Of a stretch of 64,000 nucleotides of DNA, positions 8,531-16,670 are shown in pieces. Origin of the DNA: Frankineae bacterium MT45 (lineage in GTDB: Bacteria; Actinomycetota; Actinomycetes; Mycobacteriales; Jatrophihabitantaceae). Under the pieces are notes generated by a model that ran no database searches, had not been told where the DNA came from, and was given only the letters and a program-made list of their open reading frames with translations. A program made the position numbers and the translations under genes. The DNA lies in assembly GCA_900100325.1 (NCBI GenBank), contig LT629697.1, positions 3,779,423-3,843,422 of the forward strand. Reading direction: 5' to 3'. Numbering within the stretch: the first letter of the stretch is position 1; each line of letters opens with the position of its first letter.

Positions 8531-9043
8531 ATGCGCCGACTCCGGACCCGACTCCTGCCGCTGGCACCGCTGCTGGCCACCGTTGCCTGCGCCAGCGCGG
8601 CGGCGTCGACACCGCACCCACCGGCGCACCCGACGCCGGTACCTAACCTCACTGCGCTGAGCTGCTCCGGCGCGACCCTGGGGAGCAACCCGATTCTTAG
8701 TGCAGGCGAGACGATCTCTGTGGTGGTGCGCGGTTTTGCCGCCCACGCCGCCGTCTCCGTCCGCCTCATCGGACGCCCACAGTCACAGCCGCAACCGGCC
8801 GCGGACACGTCAGGCGTGGTGCGCGTGGTGTATCGCATACCGGCCGAGACGTCGGCCGGGTCGCACCTGCTCACCCTTTCTGGTCTGCCGCCGCTCCCAG
8901 CGGCCAAGGGCATCAATTCAGGCGGCGACGCGGGCGGTATGACGATCTCGGTCGTCGTCCCGAACGTGGGGTTCTTCCACTTCTCGGTGAACCGCAGCCG
9001 GAGCGCGCCACCCTGCGGCCAGAAGCCAACCGTCTCGAGTTAG
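8531..9043 (+). CDS. Secreted protein or possible lipoprotein, unknown function
   Basis: The 170-aa product begins with an Arg-rich n-region and a hydrophobic core (LLPLAPLLATVACASAAAS). A Cys in TVAC gives a weak lipobox, with Thr rather than Leu at -3, so cleavage by signal peptidase I near ASAAAS is equally possible. The mature part is a Pro-rich linker followed by an Ig-like beta domain with regularly spaced strands (SAGETISVVVRGF, AAVSVRLIGR, GVVRVVYRIP, GSHLLTLSGL, MTISVVVP). It contains three Cys residues counting the lipobox one. An in-frame TAG two codons before the ATG fixes this as the longest frame. It is likely a surface-exposed binding or structural protein; nothing more specific is visible. 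Confidence 0.55.
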   Translation: MRRLRTRLLPLAPLLATVACASAAASTPHPPAHPTPVPNLTALSCSGATLGSNPILSAGETISVVVRGFAAHAAVSVRLIGRPQSQPQPAADTSGVVRVVYRIPAETSAGSHLLTLSGLPPLPAAKGINSGGDAGGMTISVVVPNVGFFHFSVNRSRSAPPCGQKPTVSS

Positions 9044-9060
9044 CCGGAGATCCGCCCTAC

Positions 9061-9148
9061 TCGATCGGGCCGGATATCGCCCACTTCGATCGGCCTGAGC
9101 GTCGCACAGTTCGATCGGGCCGGCGAGCCGCACCACCCGACGGGCCGG
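9061..9148. repeat. Degenerate about 25-bp direct repeats downstream of a secreted-protein gene
   Basis: TCGATCGGGCCGG occurs at 9061 and 9111, with degenerate versions at 9085 (TCGATCGGCCT) and about 9137 (CCGACGGGCCGG), a spacing of roughly 25 bases. No ORF explains it. Confidence 0.5.
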
Positions 9149-9175
9149 TGCACCGCTTCGCACGGGGCGGGCTAC

Positions 9176-9352
9176 CTACTCGCCCGCGTCCTCTTCCTCG
9201 TCCGTGGAGGTGCGCGTCAGTTCGTCGCCGAGGGCGTCGGTTGCCCGCTCGTCGTTGCGCAGTTCTTTGGCGATCTGCTCATCCCGCTCAGCCCGCGACG
9301 TCCGCCGCACCACATGGACGGCTTCGAGCATCGGGTCCTCTGGTTCTGCCAT
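9176..9352 (-). CDS. 58-aa highly charged protein
   Basis: This is a short complete frame reading MAEPEDPMLEAVHVVRR and ending DEEEDAGE. It is helical-looking and very hydrophilic (RAERDEQIAKELRNDERATDALGDEL) with an acidic tail and no Cys. Codon choice is strongly G/C at third positions like its neighbours, which argues for real coding. The upstream region GGGTGGGG is only a weak ribosome site. It lies alone between two hypothetical genes. I recognise no family; the composition resembles small cytoplasmic DNA- or protein-associated actinobacterial proteins, but that is only an impression. Confidence 0.55.
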   Translation of the reverse strand: MAEPEDPMLEAVHVVRRTSRAERDEQIAKELRNDERATDALGDELTRTSTDEEEDAGE

Positions 9353-9455
9353 TGCCCCACCCTAGAAGTTGAAGGTAAACGGATCGTGTCGCCCGACCTG
9401 CCGCTGCCGTCCCGCTGCTGCCGTCCCGCCGTCCCGCTGCTATCGGACCCCGCTG

Positions 9456-10151
9456 CTATCGTCCCGGCGAGATCCCAAGGGTCCCGGTGCCGGGATCACG
9501 GGCCTGGCCGATGCTCTTGGCCAGGTACGTCATCGCGAGCTGACGCGCTCTGACCTGCTGCTCCTCGCACGTCCGGGCGCCGTAGCGGACCGCTACGCCG
9601 ACGTAGGCATGGGGCTGGGTCCCCGCGCAGAACCAGCTGAAATTCGTGCCGTCATGGTCGACCCAGCCGGCCGTGACGAAGCCACCCCAGAGCTTCCCGC
9701 TCACCGAACTGCCGCAGCGAACAGCCAGGAAGTCCGGTGGGTTGAGCGCGGTGTAAAGCACCCCGGTGAGGCTGCTCAGCATGTTGGGTTCCTCGTCGTC
9801 CCCCGGTGGATCGCTGAGGCAGTCGATCAGGGTCTGGCGCAGGGCGGTGTCGGCGGCCGTGAGGACGGGCTCGAGGCTTACTCCGGAGGCTGATTCGAGG
9901 ATCGATCCGTCAATCTCCGCGTCATAGCCGAACGTCCGGTCAGGGCTCGCTCCGACCGGGTCAGCAGGCACTCCGTTGCTGGTCGAGACCCCGGCTGCGC
10001 CGGAAGCATCGGCCGCGTTGGCTGCACCTTCGGCATGCGTAGTCGCGGCGCCGCCTCCAGGCGCGGCCGAGCGCGTCCGGTAGCGCAGCGTGGCGTGCCG
10101 CCGCCCGGATGGGCCGGTGGGTTGGGGGGCGTCGGGAACATCGGGGTACAT
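9456..10151 (-). CDS. Conserved-looking hypothetical protein, 231 aa
   Basis: The first 70 residues are low complexity (Arg, Gly, Ala and Pro rich) and may be disordered. From about residue 75 a folded domain begins (DAEIDGSILESASGVSLEPVLTAADTALRQTLIDCLSD). It contains hydrophobic strands such as SSLTGVLYTALNPPDFLAVRCG and GKLWGGFVTAGWVDHDG, then a C-terminal helix (ARTCEEQQVRARQLAMTYLAKSIGQA). Four Cys residues are present. There is no signal peptide or membrane span. The ribosome site CGAGGAGG lies very close (about 3 bases) to the ATG. I do not recognise the family, and neighbours give no lead. Confidence 0.55.
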   Translation of the reverse strand: MYPDVPDAPQPTGPSGRRHATLRYRTRSAAPGGGAATTHAEGAANAADASGAAGVSTSNGVPADPVGASPDRTFGYDAEIDGSILESASGVSLEPVLTAADTALRQTLIDCLSDPPGDDEEPNMLSSLTGVLYTALNPPDFLAVRCGSSVSGKLWGGFVTAGWVDHDGTNFSWFCAGTQPHAYVGVAVRYGARTCEEQQVRARQLAMTYLAKSIGQARDPGTGTLGISPGR

Positions 10152-10305
10152 CGCCCTCCTCGGGAAGAGATCATGGCGATACGCCCTGCGTGCCGCTGGT
10201 GTGATTTGTATCCCGATGGCGCGACGCGCAGATAGCGCTGCGCCGTCCAGCAGTTGACCTCAACGTAAACATCAAGGTTTTGCCGGGTACTCCTACCGAG
10301 GGTCC

Positions 10306-12597
10306 TTAGCTTCGGGGCCAGCCGGCCGTCGCGGCCGGGCGTCCCACGCGGGGCGGTTGCTCGGCCAGCACCGTCGGCTGCATGCGCAACTGATCATCCG
10401 GACCGGCTACCCCTGACGCTCCGGACAGGTCGTCCTGAACCGGCAGGAAGGCGGCCGGCAGCAGTCCGGCACGCCCCCGTCCGCGTCCCCGCCAGCCGAT
10501 GTAGACGGCGGCCAACGCGGTGAAGCCGAGGAGCACGATGAAGCCGACGAGCGTCCGGTAGAAGGCGCTCAGGTCGGCACTCCCACCCCGCGACGGGCCG
10601 GTATCGAGCGAGTCGAGACTGGCCGGTGCGGCGATCAGGGCGTTGTAGCGGCCGTCCCGCGGGCCGAGCGCGACCACGGAGGAGTCCGCGTCGATCGTCA
10701 CCTTCGCCACCGGCAGGTAGCAGCCGGCCTTCACGGTGGCGCCCGAAGCGACGGCGATGTTCGAGGTGTCGCCGGTGATAGAGACCGACGGCCCCACCGC
10801 GGCCAGCGTGGCGTGGCTCCACGACGCGTGCGCACAGCCCAGCGGGTCAGCCGGCAGGTAGAGCATCTGGACGGCGACGTGCGCCGCCTGCCCGTAGAGA
10901 CCGGTCACCTGCACATGGGTGCCGACATTGCCGGGGGTGGTGCTCCACAGTTGGTCGGCGTGCTGGGTTACCACCGGCGCGACGGCGATGATGACACCGC
11001 CGTTGGCCGGTGGGTTGATGGCAACCGTCGCCACACCGAAGCCGGGGACCGGCAGTTTCACCGCGCCCTGCACCTGGTAGCAACCGGGGGCGGTGATCGG
11101 TGCCGTGCTGAGGTTCACCGTCCCGTCACCATTGGTCGGCACGGAGACGTCGGACGACGGCGCGGCCCGTCCCCAGTCGACTCCGGCGCAGGAGCCGGCG
11201 GAGGTGGACCCCGGGGCCGGCCCGATGAGATGGGCGACGACCTGGCCTTGGATTCCGGCCGACTCGGTGACGGTGACGGACGCCTTCATCGGGCCCCGTC
11301 CGACGACCTGATGGTCGATGGCCAGGGTGGCGGTGGCGGCGAGCGCGGTGACGGTGCTGCTCCCGGAGCCGAAGCCTGAGTCGGCGGTGGCGGGTGGGGT
11401 GGCGTCGGTGGTGGCCACGGTGGCCCGGATGAGATAGCAGCCGGGCGCGGTGACTCTCCACGAATTGCCGGTGACCGTGCCGTTGCCGAGCACCAGAGTG
11501 CCGCTGGTCGCCGCCACCGGGGTGCTCGCGCTCCAGCCCTGCGCGTTGGCGCAGAGCGATCCGGCGGCCAGCGGGAGTGGGCCGAGCACGTCGAAGGTCG
11601 CGGTGCCCTGATGTCCGTTCATGCCGCTGACGGTGGCGGTCGGGGTGAGCTGCCCGCCGACCGAGACGGCCCGCGTGGCGGTGCCGGCTGAGATGCTCGG
11701 ATGGGCGGTCGGGTCGACGATGATGTCGAGCGAGGCGTGGGTGGTCACCGGCGGGGCGGCGTAGATCGCGTCGACGACGCTTCCGGAGGGGTCGCTCGCC
11801 GTCGGGGTGCTGGTCGCGCTCACCCGGGTCAGGCCGACGGAGACCGATGTGCTGGCCGTGACCGAGAGTGAAGGCGCGTTGAGGCCGGTCGGCACGGTGA
11901 AGTTGACCGCGGCGACGCCCGAGCTGTCGGTGACGGCGGTCGGGGCACTGAGACTCGTCTGGGCGCTGTTGAAGGTGACGGTGACGCCCGGGACCGGGAC
12001 ACCGGTGGCTCCGGTGACCGTGGCGATCAGCCTGGTCGTCGCGCCGATCACCGGCGGGGAGGGGTTGGTGGTGAGCGTCGTCGTGTACGGACCGGCCAGC
12101 GCGGCGGCGCTATTGACCAGGGCGCTGCCGTCACCGACGCAGGAACCGGCTGACGAGGAGGACTTGCCGTAGACCGCGGCCGCTACCTCACTGGCGTTCC
12201 GCGTGCCCGTTCCGAAGTGGGTCAGCAGCGAGGCGTAGGTCGCGATGTCGGCATCCGAGCTGAAGCCGTACTCGCCAGTCGCGACTGCGCCCGAGGTCTG
12301 CCGGCCGGTGGTGGCGAATGGGAGGGCTGCCGTGTCGATGCTGCCGTTGGAGATGACCGGAGTCACCAGGAAGGCCGGGGTGTGCGAGCCGAAGTCCCAC
12401 GATGCGAAGGGAGTGGTGGTCGAGCCGCTGGTGCAGACGGTGCCGTCGAGGTACCGGTAATGAGCGGCGCCCCAGGTACCTCCGGCGGCTCCGGCGGAGC
12501 TCATGCCAAAGAGGGTGCTGGCCACGACCGCAACCCCGCTGACGCTGATCGCCAGTACGCAGCTGAACGGCGAAACCAAGCCGTGTCGCTTCAACAA
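10306..12597 (-). CDS. Large secreted surface protein with Ig-like repeats and C-terminal membrane anchor
   Basis: This is a 763-aa type I membrane protein by layout. It has a signal peptide (hydrophobic to about residue 38, cleavage near SAGAAGG), a long extracellular part, one TM helix near 690-712 (LVGFIVLLGFTALAAVYIGW), then RGRGRGR and a cytoplasmic tail. Residues 190-275 (VIGATTRLIATVTGATGVPVPGVTVTFNS, VTDSSGVAAVNFTVPTG) match the bacterial Ig-like (Big_1/invasin) pattern. At least three more Thr/Val/Gly-rich beta domains follow, each with a Cys pair (SLCANAQGWS/APGCYLIRA, SCAGVDWG/APGCYQVQG, CAHASW/AGCYLP). Likely roles are adhesion or wall interaction. The start is one of two adjacent TTG codons at 12597/12594 with weak ribosome signals, so the first residues are uncertain. 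Confidence 0.72.
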   Translation of the reverse strand: MLKRHGLVSPFSCVLAISVSGVAVVASTLFGMSSAGAAGGTWGAAHYRYLDGTVCTSGSTTTPFASWDFGSHTPAFLVTPVISNGSIDTAALPFATTGRQTSGAVATGEYGFSSDADIATYASLLTHFGTGTRNASEVAAAVYGKSSSSAGSCVGDGSALVNSAAALAGPYTTTLTTNPSPPVIGATTRLIATVTGATGVPVPGVTVTFNSAQTSLSAPTAVTDSSGVAAVNFTVPTGLNAPSLSVTASTSVSVGLTRVSATSTPTASDPSGSVVDAIYAAPPVTTHASLDIIVDPTAHPSISAGTATRAVSVGGQLTPTATVSGMNGHQGTATFDVLGPLPLAAGSLCANAQGWSASTPVAATSGTLVLGNGTVTGNSWRVTAPGCYLIRATVATTDATPPATADSGFGSGSSTVTALAATATLAIDHQVVGRGPMKASVTVTESAGIQGQVVAHLIGPAPGSTSAGSCAGVDWGRAAPSSDVSVPTNGDGTVNLSTAPITAPGCYQVQGAVKLPVPGFGVATVAINPPANGGVIIAVAPVVTQHADQLWSTTPGNVGTHVQVTGLYGQAAHVAVQMLYLPADPLGCAHASWSHATLAAVGPSVSITGDTSNIAVASGATVKAGCYLPVAKVTIDADSSVVALGPRDGRYNALIAAPASLDSLDTGPSRGGSADLSAFYRTLVGFIVLLGFTALAAVYIGWRGRGRGRAGLLPAAFLPVQDDLSGASGVAGPDDQLRMQPTVLAEQPPRVGRPAATAGWPRS

Positions 12598-12761
12598 AGT
12601 CCCGAGCCCGTCGTGTCGGAAACATGCCCATCACGCATGTCTTCTCAATAGCCATATCGTCGCGAACGGCCTGCGCATGAGTGTTGACGGAGAATTCAAC
12701 GCGGAGATGAACTGAAAGCGGACAATTGACCAACTGGATGCCTCGGGCGTTGCGTGCTCAC

Positions 12762-12870
12762 GTGTGTGCGGCGTGCTCAGCCTGCGGGCCGGCTCGGGTG
12801 TGCGCGGCGTGCTCAGCCTGCGGGCCGGCTCAGGTGTGGCGGGCCGGCTCAGGTGTGCGCGGCGTGCTCG
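12762..12870. repeat. 36-bp tandem repeat that includes the 3' end of the CDF gene
   Basis: Two full 36-bp units (12762-12797, 12798-12833) are followed by a 19-bp internal-deletion copy (12834-12852) and an 18-bp partial copy (12853-12870). The core is GTGTGCGCGGCGTGCTC and then CGGGCCGGCTCAG. The stop codon of the CDF exporter (12849-12851) and its last codons lie inside the array, so it may have arisen by duplication of the gene end. Confidence 0.85.
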
Positions 12871-14015
12871 TGGTCGACGTGGGCGGCCTCTTCGAACTGG
12901 AAGGTCGAGTGCTCGACGTCGAAATGCCCGACCAGGCAGCTCTGCATCTCGTCGAGCAGTCGCGGCACGTGCCCGTCGTGGAAGCAGGCATCGTCGATCA
13001 CCACGTGGGCCGAGAGGGCCGGCAGGTCGGAGGTGACGGTCCAGACGTGCAGGTCGTGGACATCGAGCACGTGCGGGGTGCCCATCAGATGCCCGCGAAT
13101 CTCCCGGAGATCCATGCCTTCGGGGGCCACCTCGAGCAGGATGCGACCCGAGTCCCGCAGTAGTCCCCAGGCTGCGTAGAGCATCAGTGCGACGACCACC
13201 AGGGAGGCGATCGGGTCGGCCCGCTGGAAGCCGGTGGCCATGATGATCGCGGCCGAGATGGCGGTGGCGATGAACCCGTAGAGATCGGTGAGGACATGCT
13301 TCAGCGAACCCTGGACGTTGAGGCTCGTGCGGTTGGCCCGGGTGAGCGCCCAGACAGCTGCGATGTTCACCAGGATGCCGAAGATCGCGACGATGAGGAC
13401 CAGACCGCCCTCGACCCTGGGCGGGCTGATGAGGCGACGTACCGACTCGACGGCCACCAGGGCACTGACCACGAGGAGGGTGACCCCGTTGACCGCGGCC
13501 GAGAGGATCTCCGCCCGTTTCCAGCCGAAGGTCCAGGCACCGCGGGCCGGGCGGGCGGCGAGCCGGATGGCCCAGAGCGAGACCGCGATCGCGGCGGCGT
13601 CGGTGAGCATGTGCCCGGCGTCGGAGAGCAGGGCCAGGGAGCCGGAGATGAGGGCGGTGATCACTTCGGCGGCGGCGAACGCCAGGATCAGGGCCAGCGC
13701 GATGCTGAGGTAGCGAATGTCGGCGTCGGCGCTGACGCCGTGCTGGTGGGCGTGCTGGTGGGTGTGTCCGTGCGCGGAGTCGGGGGTGGAGTCACTGGAG
13801 TCATGGGCACTGGGCGCGACAGGGGTGGGGACCGTGGCAGCGGCGTGGACGTTGGGCGCGGCGTGCACGTTCTGCGCGTTGTGCACGTTGTTCGCGGAGT
13901 CATCAGCATTGGGCGCGGCGGCGGCGGAGGGGGTGTCGTGGCGCTCGTCGCTGTGCGACTCGCTCAACGGGGAGCCGGACTCGCAGCGAATTGCGGGGCG
14001 GGCTTCGTCAGCCAT
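12849..14015 (-). CDS. CDF-family divalent metal exporter (CzcD/ZitB-like)
   Basis: This is a proton-driven efflux pump for Zn2+ or a related divalent ion in the cytoplasmic membrane. The first 70 residues are low complexity, ending in a His-rich stretch (HGHTHQHAHQHG) likely to bind metal. Six TM helices follow. TM2 carries HMLTDAAA and TM5 carries HVLTDLYG, the two HxxxD pairs that form the transport site in CDF exporters. The C-terminal cytoplasmic domain (about 300-380) has HVLDVHDLHVWTV and ends with an acidic, His-rich tail (FEEAAHVDHEHAAHT), encoded in part by the 36-bp repeat array. The start codon overlaps the end of a repeat-encoded small ORF (14008-14199), suggesting translational coupling. 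The regulator is not visible. Confidence 0.93.
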   Translation of the reverse strand: MADEARPAIRCESGSPLSESHSDERHDTPSAAAAPNADDSANNVHNAQNVHAAPNVHAAATVPTPVAPSAHDSSDSTPDSAHGHTHQHAHQHGVSADADIRYLSIALALILAFAAAEVITALISGSLALLSDAGHMLTDAAAIAVSLWAIRLAARPARGAWTFGWKRAEILSAAVNGVTLLVVSALVAVESVRRLISPPRVEGGLVLIVAIFGILVNIAAVWALTRANRTSLNVQGSLKHVLTDLYGFIATAISAAIIMATGFQRADPIASLVVVALMLYAAWGLLRDSGRILLEVAPEGMDLREIRGHLMGTPHVLDVHDLHVWTVTSDLPALSAHVVIDDACFHDGHVPRLLDEMQSCLVGHFDVEHSTFQFEEAAHVDHEHAAHT

Positions 14016-14199
14016 CGCGCGCCGTATCCGTCTGCGCGGGCCCCGTCTGCACTGGGTCGGTCTGCGCTGCCACCGTCTGCGCTGGGTCGGTCTGCGCTGC
14101 CACCGTCTGCGCTGGGTCGGTCTGCGCTGCGACCGTCTGCGCTGCGTCCCGCTGGGCTGGCTCGCATTGCTGCGCTGCGTCCTGCTGCGCTGCGGTCAT
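14008..14199 (-). CDS. 63-aa repeat peptide ORF coupled to the metal exporter
   Basis: The frame begins MTAAQQDAAQQCEPAQR and continues as tandem AAQTDPAQTV decapeptides, ending TARDG. AGAGGA lies 8 bases before the ATG, the best ribosome site in the area. The TGA stop overlaps the first codons of the exporter gene (start at 14015), while the exporter itself has no clear ribosome site. It could therefore be a leader cistron that feeds ribosomes to the exporter. Against coding, the sequence is a 30-bp minisatellite, so all frames stay open. No family is recognisable and no metal-binding pattern is evident beyond one Cys. Confidence 0.35.
   Translation of the reverse strand: MTAAQQDAAQQCEPAQRDAAQTVAAQTDPAQTVAAQTDPAQTVAAQTDPVQTGPAQTDTARDG
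14041..14150. repeat. 30-bp tandem repeat (about 3.5 copies)
   Basis: Units of 30 bp start at 14041, 14071 and 14101 with a degenerate fourth at 14131. The second and third are identical, built on ACCGTCTGCGCTGGGTCGG and TCTGCGCTGC. The period is a multiple of three, so the minus strand encodes a 10-residue repeat. Confidence 0.9.
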
Positions 14200-14282
14200 A
14201 GCTCAATCCTCTGATCGGACGTCCATCTCGTCGAATCGAACGTGGCTGTTGCCGATTCTACCGGCGGGCTAGGGTCGAAGGC

Positions 14283-14705
14283 ATGGAGCAGCGAATCAGT
14301 CTGGTGACACTTGGAGTCAGCGACCTGGAACGGTCGCGGGCGTTCTACGAGGCCCTCGGTTGGCAGAGTTCGTCAAAGCCGGAGGATGGTGTCGTCTTCT
14401 TCCAGGCCGGCGGAATGGTGCTCGGACTCTGGTCGCGCGAGGAGTTGGCCGCCGATAGTGCCTCGACCGACAACGGCGGCTGGGGCGGCGTGACGCTGGC
14501 CCAGAATCTACGATCCCCGGAAGAGGTCGACGCGCTGCTGGTCGAGGCCGAGCAGGCAGGTGGCCGGATCGGGCGGGTCGGCGCCGAGACGCTCTGGGGC
14601 GGGTACTCCGGACTCTTCATCGATCCGGACGGGCATCCGTGGGAGGTCGCCCACAATCCGTGCTGGACCATCCGTGAGGACGGCTCCATCTCCCTCGGCG
14701 ACTGA
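14283..14705 (+). CDS. Glyoxalase/VOC-superfamily protein
   Basis: This is a 140-aa single-module vicinal-oxygen-chelate protein, of the group annotated as glyoxalase or bleomycin-resistance-like. It opens ISLVTLGVSDLERSRAFYEALGWQ, the first beta-alpha-beta unit, continues with GVVFFQAGGMVLGLW, and has the second-half motif GYSGLFIDPDGHPWEVAHNP. The first half has Thr instead of the usual metal-ligand His after the first strand (SLVTLGV), so enzymatic metal binding is doubtful. The Glu in WEVAHNP is kept. It stands alone between a metal exporter transcribed away from it and a convergent DUF222 gene. The substrate cannot be predicted. Confidence 0.85.
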   Translation: MEQRISLVTLGVSDLERSRAFYEALGWQSSSKPEDGVVFFQAGGMVLGLWSREELAADSASTDNGGWGGVTLAQNLRSPEEVDALLVEAEQAGGRIGRVGAETLWGGYSGLFIDPDGHPWEVAHNPCWTIREDGSISLGD

Positions 14706-14903
14706 CCGACTGACTCGCCGCTATTCGCCATATTTTCGGCAACGGTCCTGCACGACAGGGTCGGCCGAAAAACAGGCAACAGCTCTGATCGCCGCAACGG
14801 CCCTGCCCATCGTGCGCTCCAGCGTCCAATATGCAGGACCGTTCCATTCGTTGGCCGACATAGCCACAGCGAATGTCATTCGTCTCCCCGTCACCTTGGC
14901 GAA

Positions 14904-16286
14904 TCAGACCGGCGGTTGGGTTGGTGGCGGGTCGCCTCGCTCCTTGGGCATGCTGCCGAGAATCAAGGCGGATTCAGCGACATCGTGTCGATCGTTGCGG
15001 ATCGGTCTTCGGTCGCGGTCGATCCACGCCGGTGGACGCCACCAGGGGAAGCCATCGCGCATGAAGACCTCCCATTCCATTCGTTCGAACGATCGGTGGT
15101 GGAACCCACAGAGCAGGCACATGTTGGCGACGGACGTAGCGCCGCCATCGCGCCACGGCACGACATGATGGGCCTCAGTCCACGTGGCCGGCGTAGTGCA
15201 ACCTGGAAAACTACAGCCGCGATCTCGGGCGAAGAGCGCGTATCGCATCGTTGGCGTTGCACATCGCTTCGTACGTCCAACGTCCAGTACGCCCCCAGAG
15301 GTGTTCAGCGTCGCCGTCACTACCTCCGCCTGTTCGGCCAACAACAACGCCTGCGGCACCGACACCAGATCGCCGTGCTGCGTTGCCGCGTATCCCGATC
15401 CACTGCGGAACTGCTCCTCCGTCATGGTGAGCACGAGCGTTGTCGGTACACCGCCGCTGCCCGGCAGGCCCCCGTCGGCCAGGGCACGAGTGGCGAGATC
15501 CTGGAGAGCGTCATGGCGGCGCTGCCCTGGGGTTCGGCGATCAGGCTCGAGGTTGCCATCCGCACCTTCATCTACGGGTGCGGGAGCGGAGAGTGCATCA
15601 AGGACCGTCTCCAGCAACGCCCCGCAGGCTGGCGTGAGGGCACCGGCAGGGACAACCATTCCGTCCGCACGCTTGGCCAGAGCAAAACTGCGGTGCCGCT
15701 GATGCTCGGCATCCCTCGGCTCCGCGCCATCGGGATCGAGATGCGCGACGATTCGCGCGGCCAACTTCGCCAGATCGCGCGGGGCGAAGTTCCGCGCCGC
15801 GGCCACCATTTCTGACTGGATTTTGGCGGAGTACTCGCAATCAAGCTCCGGGCGCAGGCCGTCCAGCGTGGAGATGATGACTTTCGCGTGCCGCGGCGAG
15901 ATGGCTCCGGCAAGCTGCGCGGAGGCGGCCTCGCTGAAGATTGGCTCCAGTCGTTCACCGCTCAATCCAAAACGTGGCGCAAGATCCTCGGCGGCGCGAA
16001 CTCGTGCCTTCGCCTCACCTGGATCGATCCGCAGGGTGTGCGACAACAGCGCAGCCGGGGAGGAGAAACCGAATTCACCGGCAATGCCTCGCGCTTGTAG
16101 TACCGAGACCAAGAGGTGCTCAACCGCGACCTCACGGCGGCGATGCTGCTCCCAACCCTGCAGCAACTCCATGATCTGCGCGGAGCTGAACGACTCTAGT
16201 TCTGCGCTGAACACCCGGTCGAGGGCAGCGGTCAGATCGTCCAGGAGCCCCGCCCCCGCAACCGATGCCTCCGACCCCTCCGCCAT
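14904..16286 (-). CDS. DUF222 (13E12-type) protein with C-terminal HNH nuclease domain
   Basis: This is a member of the multicopy actinobacterial 13E12/DUF222 family. The N-terminal about 300 residues are helical (LLDDLTAALDRVFSAELESFSSAQIMELLQGWEQHRRREVA, then FSSPAALLSHTLRIDPGEAKARVRAAEDL). The C-terminus carries an HNH endonuclease fold: CSFPGCTTPATWTEAHHVVPWRDGGATSVANMCLLCGFHHRSFE. Its two CxxC-like pairs look zinc-binding, and AHHVVPW holds the HNH catalytic His. The family is linked to mobile introns and repeats in mycobacteria, but its role is unsettled. The ATG at 16286 follows an alternative GTG at 16292; neither has a strong ribosome site. No flanking mobile element was seen. Confidence 0.9.
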   Translation of the reverse strand: MAEGSEASVAGAGLLDDLTAALDRVFSAELESFSSAQIMELLQGWEQHRRREVAVEHLLVSVLQARGIAGEFGFSSPAALLSHTLRIDPGEAKARVRAAEDLAPRFGLSGERLEPIFSEAASAQLAGAISPRHAKVIISTLDGLRPELDCEYSAKIQSEMVAAARNFAPRDLAKLAARIVAHLDPDGAEPRDAEHQRHRSFALAKRADGMVVPAGALTPACGALLETVLDALSAPAPVDEGADGNLEPDRRTPGQRRHDALQDLATRALADGGLPGSGGVPTTLVLTMTEEQFRSGSGYAATQHGDLVSVPQALLLAEQAEVVTATLNTSGGVLDVGRTKRCATPTMRYALFARDRGCSFPGCTTPATWTEAHHVVPWRDGGATSVANMCLLCGFHHRSFERMEWEVFMRDGFPWWRPPAWIDRDRRPIRNDRHDVAESALILGSMPKERGDPPPTQPPV

Positions 16287-16476
16287 GAACACAGTCTACT
16301 CGAACAGATAGCCGATTCAAACCCGAATACCCAATAAAACTAAGGGTATTCTCAATCGAGCGAACCATCGGAGGTCTCCTCCGCGAACATACCTGCCTCC
16401 TCTGACAGTTCAAGGAAGTTGTCCACAGCGACCAACCGCGGATAGCGGCACGAAGGGGGTGGAAGTGGGCCGACAA

Positions 16477-16570
16477 CGGCGCGGAAGTACAGCGGCGCGG
16501 AAGTACAGCGGCGCGGAAGTACAGCGGCGCGGAAGTACAGCGGCGCGGAAGTACAAACGGCGCGGAGATC
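16477..16570. repeat. 16-bp tandem repeat in a 384-bp gene-free gap
   Basis: Five consecutive copies of CGGCGCGGAAGTACAG (16477-16556, the last ending CAA) are followed by a decayed copy (ACGGCGCGGAGATC). It lies in the longest gene-free gap of the window (16287-16670), between the start of the DUF222 gene and the end of the metallophosphoesterase gene. The rest of the gap shows only an AT-richer patch at about 16310-16355 (a plausible promoter for the DUF222 gene) and no ORF I would defend. Confidence 0.9.
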
Positions 16571-16670
16571 GCGACCTGCGGAGGTTCGGGAGCACGAAGG
16601 CGCAGAAGTGCGGAACGCAAACCCGCGGAGGGGGCGAGAACGCGGGTGTGATGGCGCGGAAGCGCCAGTC

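Noticed and set aside
12188-12733. 181-codon frame overlapping the start of the Ig-like surface protein
   Set aside because: It is Arg/His-rich in the alternative frame. The overlapping frame has a signal peptide and the long Ig-like product.
16477-16570. CRISPR-like array
   Set aside because: Repeats are directly adjacent with no unique spacers. It is a minisatellite. The same applies to the 36-, 30-, 28- and 16-bp arrays elsewhere.
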